Shown: piece by piece, positions 61,083 to 64,000 of the stretch
Position numbering within the stretch: position 1 is the first letter of the stretch
Layout of the letters: each line of letters starts with the position of its first letter
From: Rhodococcus triatomae BKS 15-14
GTDB taxonomy: Bacteria > Actinomycetota > Actinomycetes > Mycobacteriales > Mycobacteriaceae
Reading direction: 5' to 3'
DNA: 64,000 nt
Assembly: GCA_000341795.1 (NCBI GenBank)
Contig: AODO01000007.1
Coordinates: forward strand, 1-64,000
Position numbers and translations under genes: made by a program
Notes under the pieces: model-generated
Told to the model about the DNA's origin: nothing
Databases searched by the model: none
What the model saw: only the letters and a program-made list of their open reading frames with translations

Positions 61083-62147
61083 TCAGCTTGGTACAAAGAC
61101 AAACGAGCTGGGGGAGGGTATCGCAAGACCTCCACCAGTCGCGTGCAGACTATCCGAATCAGCACCGCTGAACACCTCGACGCGATTCGAATGCCAGTTT
61201 CCAACCAACAAAGATCGACCCGATGGCGCCACCTCGATGGAACGCGGCGAACGGCCAAGACTAGGCACACTGCGTTGCCGGGTTGGCAGACCCGATACAT
61301 CAAGGTCAAAGGTCGAAAGGCTGTCGGCACCCCTTACGCCAACAAACAGTCGACTCGCATCAAGAGACATACTCGTTTCCGCAGCTGAACCGATGTCGTC
61401 AAGACCGAGAGGTCCTATGGGATAACGTGCAATGATTCGGCGCGGAATAAAGTCTTCAGCCTCCAATACGTACAGGTGGCAGTCACCTACGCCAACTGTA
61501 TAGACGTATTTTCCTGACGGATGAACCTCAACTTGGCGCGGTGCGCAACCTGCAGGCAAGGTAACGCGAGAAATTGGCTCCGGCGACAGATCGCCCACAT
61601 CGTTCAGGGGATAAGAAACAATCTGATCCAGACCGAAGTCTGTAGCCAGAAGAGTGGTCGCGCAAGGAGAAATACAAACATGATGGACCTTAGATCCTAA
61701 ACTGGCAGGGGCTACCACCGGTTCGGTTACGACAACCATGCCACTAGTATCGATCCGACCCATTGAAATTACTCCGTCACCTAAGTGGCCAACATAGATA
61801 CGCGTTCCCTTAGGATGGACCGAAGCTGAAATAGCCATTGCTCCATGCGTCTCAATTGATGACCCGCGTTCAAGGCGGCCGTGGCAACCAATTTCAAATG
61901 AAACCAACCGACCTGGAACTGCAAATTCGGCCGCATAGAGAACGGGAGTATTCGGATTTAGAACGAGGTTCTGTGGGCTAAAAAGATCCCCTTCAGTAGT
62001 TTCCTTATGGACAAGCGAATAGCTGGAATCATCGAATAAGAGATGCTCGATCCCTCGCGCGGGAATTGTCGTATCGGGGTTCGGGCGGGGGTGGTACTGC
62101 CACACGTCCTCAGTAACGCCACCAACGTAGACATGCCAGAGTGCCAC
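61083..62147 (-). CDS. Beta-propeller lactonase-family protein (6-phosphogluconolactonase-like)
   Basis: This protein of about 354 aa is made of repeated blades with S-P-N-x-x-x-Y/V-type turns (SPQNLVLNPNTPVLYAAEF, ASVHPKGTRIYVGHLGDG, HHVCISPCATTLLATDF, RQVEVHPSGKYVYTVG, RSIEVAPSGRSLLVGN), as in the lactonase/YncE superfamily. GTG 62147 is chosen because AGGAAGG lies 9 bases upstream and it starts just behind the stop of the aldo-keto reductase gene. The longer frame from 62216 would overlap that gene. It probably hydrolyses a lactone formed in the operon's pathway, though some relatives are only binding proteins. The base composition is noticeably less GC-rich than in cluster A/B. Confidence 0.82.
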   Translation of the reverse strand: MALWHVYVGGVTEDVWQYHPRPNPDTTIPARGIEHLLFDDSSYSLVHKETTEGDLFSPQNLVLNPNTPVLYAAEFAVPGRLVSFEIGCHGRLERGSSIETHGAMAISASVHPKGTRIYVGHLGDGVISMGRIDTSGMVVVTEPVVAPASLGSKVHHVCISPCATTLLATDFGLDQIVSYPLNDVGDLSPEPISRVTLPAGCAPRQVEVHPSGKYVYTVGVGDCHLYVLEAEDFIPRRIIARYPIGPLGLDDIGSAAETSMSLDASRLFVGVRGADSLSTFDLDVSGLPTRQRSVPSLGRSPRSIEVAPSGRSLLVGNWHSNRVEVFSGADSDSLHATGGGLAIPSPSSFVFVPS

Positions 62148-62151
62148 GGGT

Positions 62152-63195
62152 TCAAACCTTCCTGTAGTGACGTCGACGAAGTTCGGGCTTGGCGATGGCC
62201 GGGGGAGTATCGCCAAGATCCCCCTGGCTCAGAGTTGTTCCTGGTGGAACAATCTCATCGATGGCATCAAGGATGTCGTCACCCAGATGAACGTCGCACG
62301 CGTCGAGGTATGAACTCAGCTGTTCCATCGTACGAGGACCGACAATGGCCGAAGTAACTGCTGGGTGTTCGAGAACGAACCCAATTGCGAGTTGCAACAG
62401 GGTTAGCCCAGCTTCGTCTGCAACTGTTTGAAGTTGACGCACGGCGTCGGCCTTCACCCTATTGGCCTGAAGCTCCGGGTCATGACGCAGTGGATTCTTC
62501 CATCGTTGCCACTCGGGATCTTTATCAGCTTGACGGTAGTGACCAGATAGCCATCCCCCAGCTAGCGGACTCCACACCATAGTCCCAAGACGATATTGTA
62601 TTGCCGTTGGCAGCATTTCACGCTCGCCGTGTCTGACAAGGATCGAGTATGGAGGTTGTTCGACTGATGGCCGAACACCGCGCGATCGGCCAAGCCATTG
62701 AGCTTCGACGACCTGGCTGGAAGGAAAGGTACTGGTACCATAGTAGAGAATCTTGCCCTCATGCACGAGGTTTGCGAGAGCATCGACTGTTTCTTCCAGA
62801 TCCGCGTCCTCGTCGGGACGATGAGCGTAGTAGATATCGATATAGTCGGTCTTTAGTCGACGCAGGCTTGATTCGACCGCGCGCTTAATCCATCTGCGCG
62901 AGCTTCCGCGATGGTTTGGGTCTTCGTCAAGCGGGCGACTAAACTTTGTTGCAAGGACGATGTCAGCGCGATCCTTCCGCGAAGCCAATGCATCCCCGAC
63001 GATTGTTTCGGCCTCTGTATACGAGTAAACATCCGCAGTGTCGATTGCATTGATACCTGATTCGAGTGCTCGGTTTATGATCTCCGCACCGTCGGCAGAA
63101 GAAACTCGACCGTATGACCCGAAGTTCATGGTACCCAGCGCCAGAGGACTAACCTGAATTCCCGTCCGGCCGAGGAATCTGTAATTGCTGATCAT
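62152..63195 (-). CDS. Aldo/keto reductase
   Basis: This 347-aa AKR TIM barrel has [34 protein letters not shown] (catalytic Asp and Tyr), LATKFSRPL (Lys) and [24 protein letters not shown] with the active-site His, then [19 protein letters not shown] and [13 protein letters not shown] for NADPH. ATG 63195 has GGAAGG 7 bases upstream; the longer start at 63216 adds a non-conserved leader. It reduces a carbonyl or oxidises a sugar or lactol. It lies between the monooxygenase and lactonase genes, so it may make the lactone precursor. Less GC-rich than the main catabolic block. Confidence 0.9.
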   Translation of the reverse strand: MISNYRFLGRTGIQVSPLALGTMNFGSYGRVSSADGAEIINRALESGINAIDTADVYSYTEAETIVGDALASRKDRADIVLATKFSRPLDEDPNHRGSSRRWIKRAVESSLRRLKTDYIDIYYAHRPDEDADLEETVDALANLVHEGKILYYGTSTFPSSQVVEAQWLGRSRGVRPSVEQPPYSILVRHGEREMLPTAIQYRLGTMVWSPLAGGWLSGHYRQADKDPEWQRWKNPLRHDPELQANRVKADAVRQLQTVADEAGLTLLQLAIGFVLEHPAVTSAIVGPRTMEQLSSYLDACDVHLGDDILDAIDEIVPPGTTLSQGDLGDTPPAIAKPELRRRHYRKV

Positions 63196-63234
63196 GTCTG
63201 GCCTTCCATCTAACATTACACTTAGCCGGTAGGA

Positions 63235-64000
63235 TTACTGCACCCGACGCGTAAATCTGGCTCGAGTCGCCTCAGAAGTGGTGGCTGGAACAAGCACACC
63301 TCGGTCTCGAAGTCGTGGGAAGAGTTCATCAAAGACCGAGTCGACAAGCTCTGACCGTTTGGGCAGAAGAATGATGAAGCCATCCAACGAGGGCAAACCT
63401 GCGATCCGGGAAATTTCGTCAGCAACTTGGTCGGCGGTACCGACGACGGTTCGATGTCCGTTGTGTCTTGTCTGAGTGCGGACAAGCTCGCCTAGGGTGA
63501 GGTCATTTCTTTCAATAAACTCGTAGATGGAGGCGGCGCGGCCCGGGCGACGCACGACGGCCTCGATCGGTAGCAGTCGTTCACGTGGAAAACTGTCGCC
63601 TGGATTGACGTCGGAGAGGTCGATATTGAGCACTTCCTCCACTCGTCGGAGCTGCTCTTCATACGTCAACGCTCCCCACATTGTTTGCTCGTGCTCCCAC
63701 GCCTCCTCTGCCGTACCGCCAATGATCGGTGCGAGCCCGGATAGGATCGTCGGTCGGGTGCCATCGGTACGTACTTTCGAGACGCTGCGAGACAACGCAT
63801 CGAAGTACCGTTGTTGGAGGTGGTCCAGTTGTGCGGCCGTGAAGACGAATTGGGCGACCTTTGCGGCGAGTTCAATGCCCGCCGGCGATTGGCCGGATTG
63901 GCCAACCATCAGCTCAGCAGGATGCGGCTTGATACTGAGCGGCCCCCTCACTTTCAGGTAGTCACTGGAGTAGTCGATTGAGGCGGGGCTCTGGGAGTCC
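63235..64000 (-). CDS. LLM-class flavin monooxygenase of the NtaA/SnaA/DszA group, 5' part beyond the window
   Basis: This is the C-terminal part of the protein (about 250 residues in the window). The frame is open to the right edge and continues upstream, so an internal GTG near 63951 is not the true start. SDYLKVRGPLSIKPHPAELM, VGQSGQSPAGIELAAKVAQFVFTA and TVVGTADQVADEISRIAGLPSLDGFIILLP are characteristic of NtaA/DszA-like FMNH2 monooxygenases, which attack C-N, C-S or ketone substrates. It precedes the aldo-keto reductase in the same direction. A flavin reductase partner is expected nearby, outside the window. Confidence 0.87.
   Translation of the reverse strand, partial: DSQSPASIDYSSDYLKVRGPLSIKPHPAELMVGQSGQSPAGIELAAKVAQFVFTAAQLDHLQQRYFDALSRSVSKVRTDGTRPTILSGLAPIIGGTAEEAWEHEQTMWGALTYEEQLRRVEEVLNIDLSDVNPGDSFPRERLLPIEAVVRRPGRAASIYEFIERNDLTLGELVRTQTRHNGHRTVVGTADQVADEISRIAGLPSLDGFIILLPKRSELVDSVFDELFPRLRDRGVLVPATTSEATRARFTRRVQ

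Overview
The window looks like part of a large accessory replicon, most likely a linear plasmid, of a Rhodococcus-type mycolic-acid actinomycete. The base composition is GC-rich with GC-ending codons. Actinobacterial families are common: two WhiB proteins, Lsr2, an actinobacterial integration host factor, a DUF3263-like protein and a cutinase-like exported protein. ParA and ParB genes stand directly before a pair resembling the Streptomyces/Rhodococcus telomere proteins Tap and Tpg. The genus and the linear topology are inferences.

Layout. (1) 1-31.4 kb is catabolic DNA. Cluster A (0.3-10.7 kb) holds an Ldh-type dehydrogenase, an MHS-type transporter, a MarR regulator with repeated palindromic operators, a thioesterase, a flavin reductase plus LLM monooxygenase, a CoA ligase, a divergent HMG-CoA-lyase-like protein, a degenerate RibB-like protein, a YciI protein and a DinB/TIGR03084-like protein. 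Cluster B (12.2-23.5 kb) holds acetoacetyl-CoA synthetase, a two-domain extradiol dioxygenase, a fumarylacetoacetate-hydrolase-family protein, GntR and IclR regulators, an FAD phenol-type hydroxylase, an alpha/beta hydrolase resembling zearalenone hydrolase ZenA, and a P450 with its ferredoxin and ferredoxin reductase. WhiB genes flank cluster B. A large LuxR/LAL regulator and a few exported or membrane proteins follow. A 54-bp direct repeat lies at the window start and again at 31.36 kb inside a broken hydrolase gene, so it brackets the whole catabolic block. (2) 31.4-45 kb is a mosaic: an ArsR remnant, a tRNA(CAU), a cutinase-like exported protein, Lsr2, a HTH-antitoxin/zeta-toxin pair with a palindromic operator, a nucleoid protein of the IHF class and several very small genes. 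(3) 45.4-54.4 kb is the maintenance core: a putative replication initiator, a 1.9-kb non-coding tract with eleven copies of the palindrome GTTTACCGCGGTAAAC, a 49-aa gene coupled to parA, parB, a 50-aa gene coupled to tap, then tap and tpg. (4) 55-64 kb is further accessory DNA: a DUF3263-like protein, two SDR dehydrogenases, an IS481 transposase remnant, a two-component system, a broken ABC exporter, and a lactonase / aldo-keto reductase / DszA-NtaA-type monooxygenase operon that runs off the right edge.

How the genes may work together. Cluster B reads as an oxidative pathway for an aromatic, possibly lactone-bearing compound: ester or lactone hydrolysis, ring hydroxylation, extradiol cleavage, C-C hydrolysis, then activation of acetoacetate. 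Cluster A is a separately regulated flavin-dependent route ending in CoA activation and a lyase-like step. An identical promoter motif in front of the ring-cleavage operon and the P450 operon suggests shared regulation. Decayed transposases, a symporter fragment and a broken exporter show that these modules came together by recombination.
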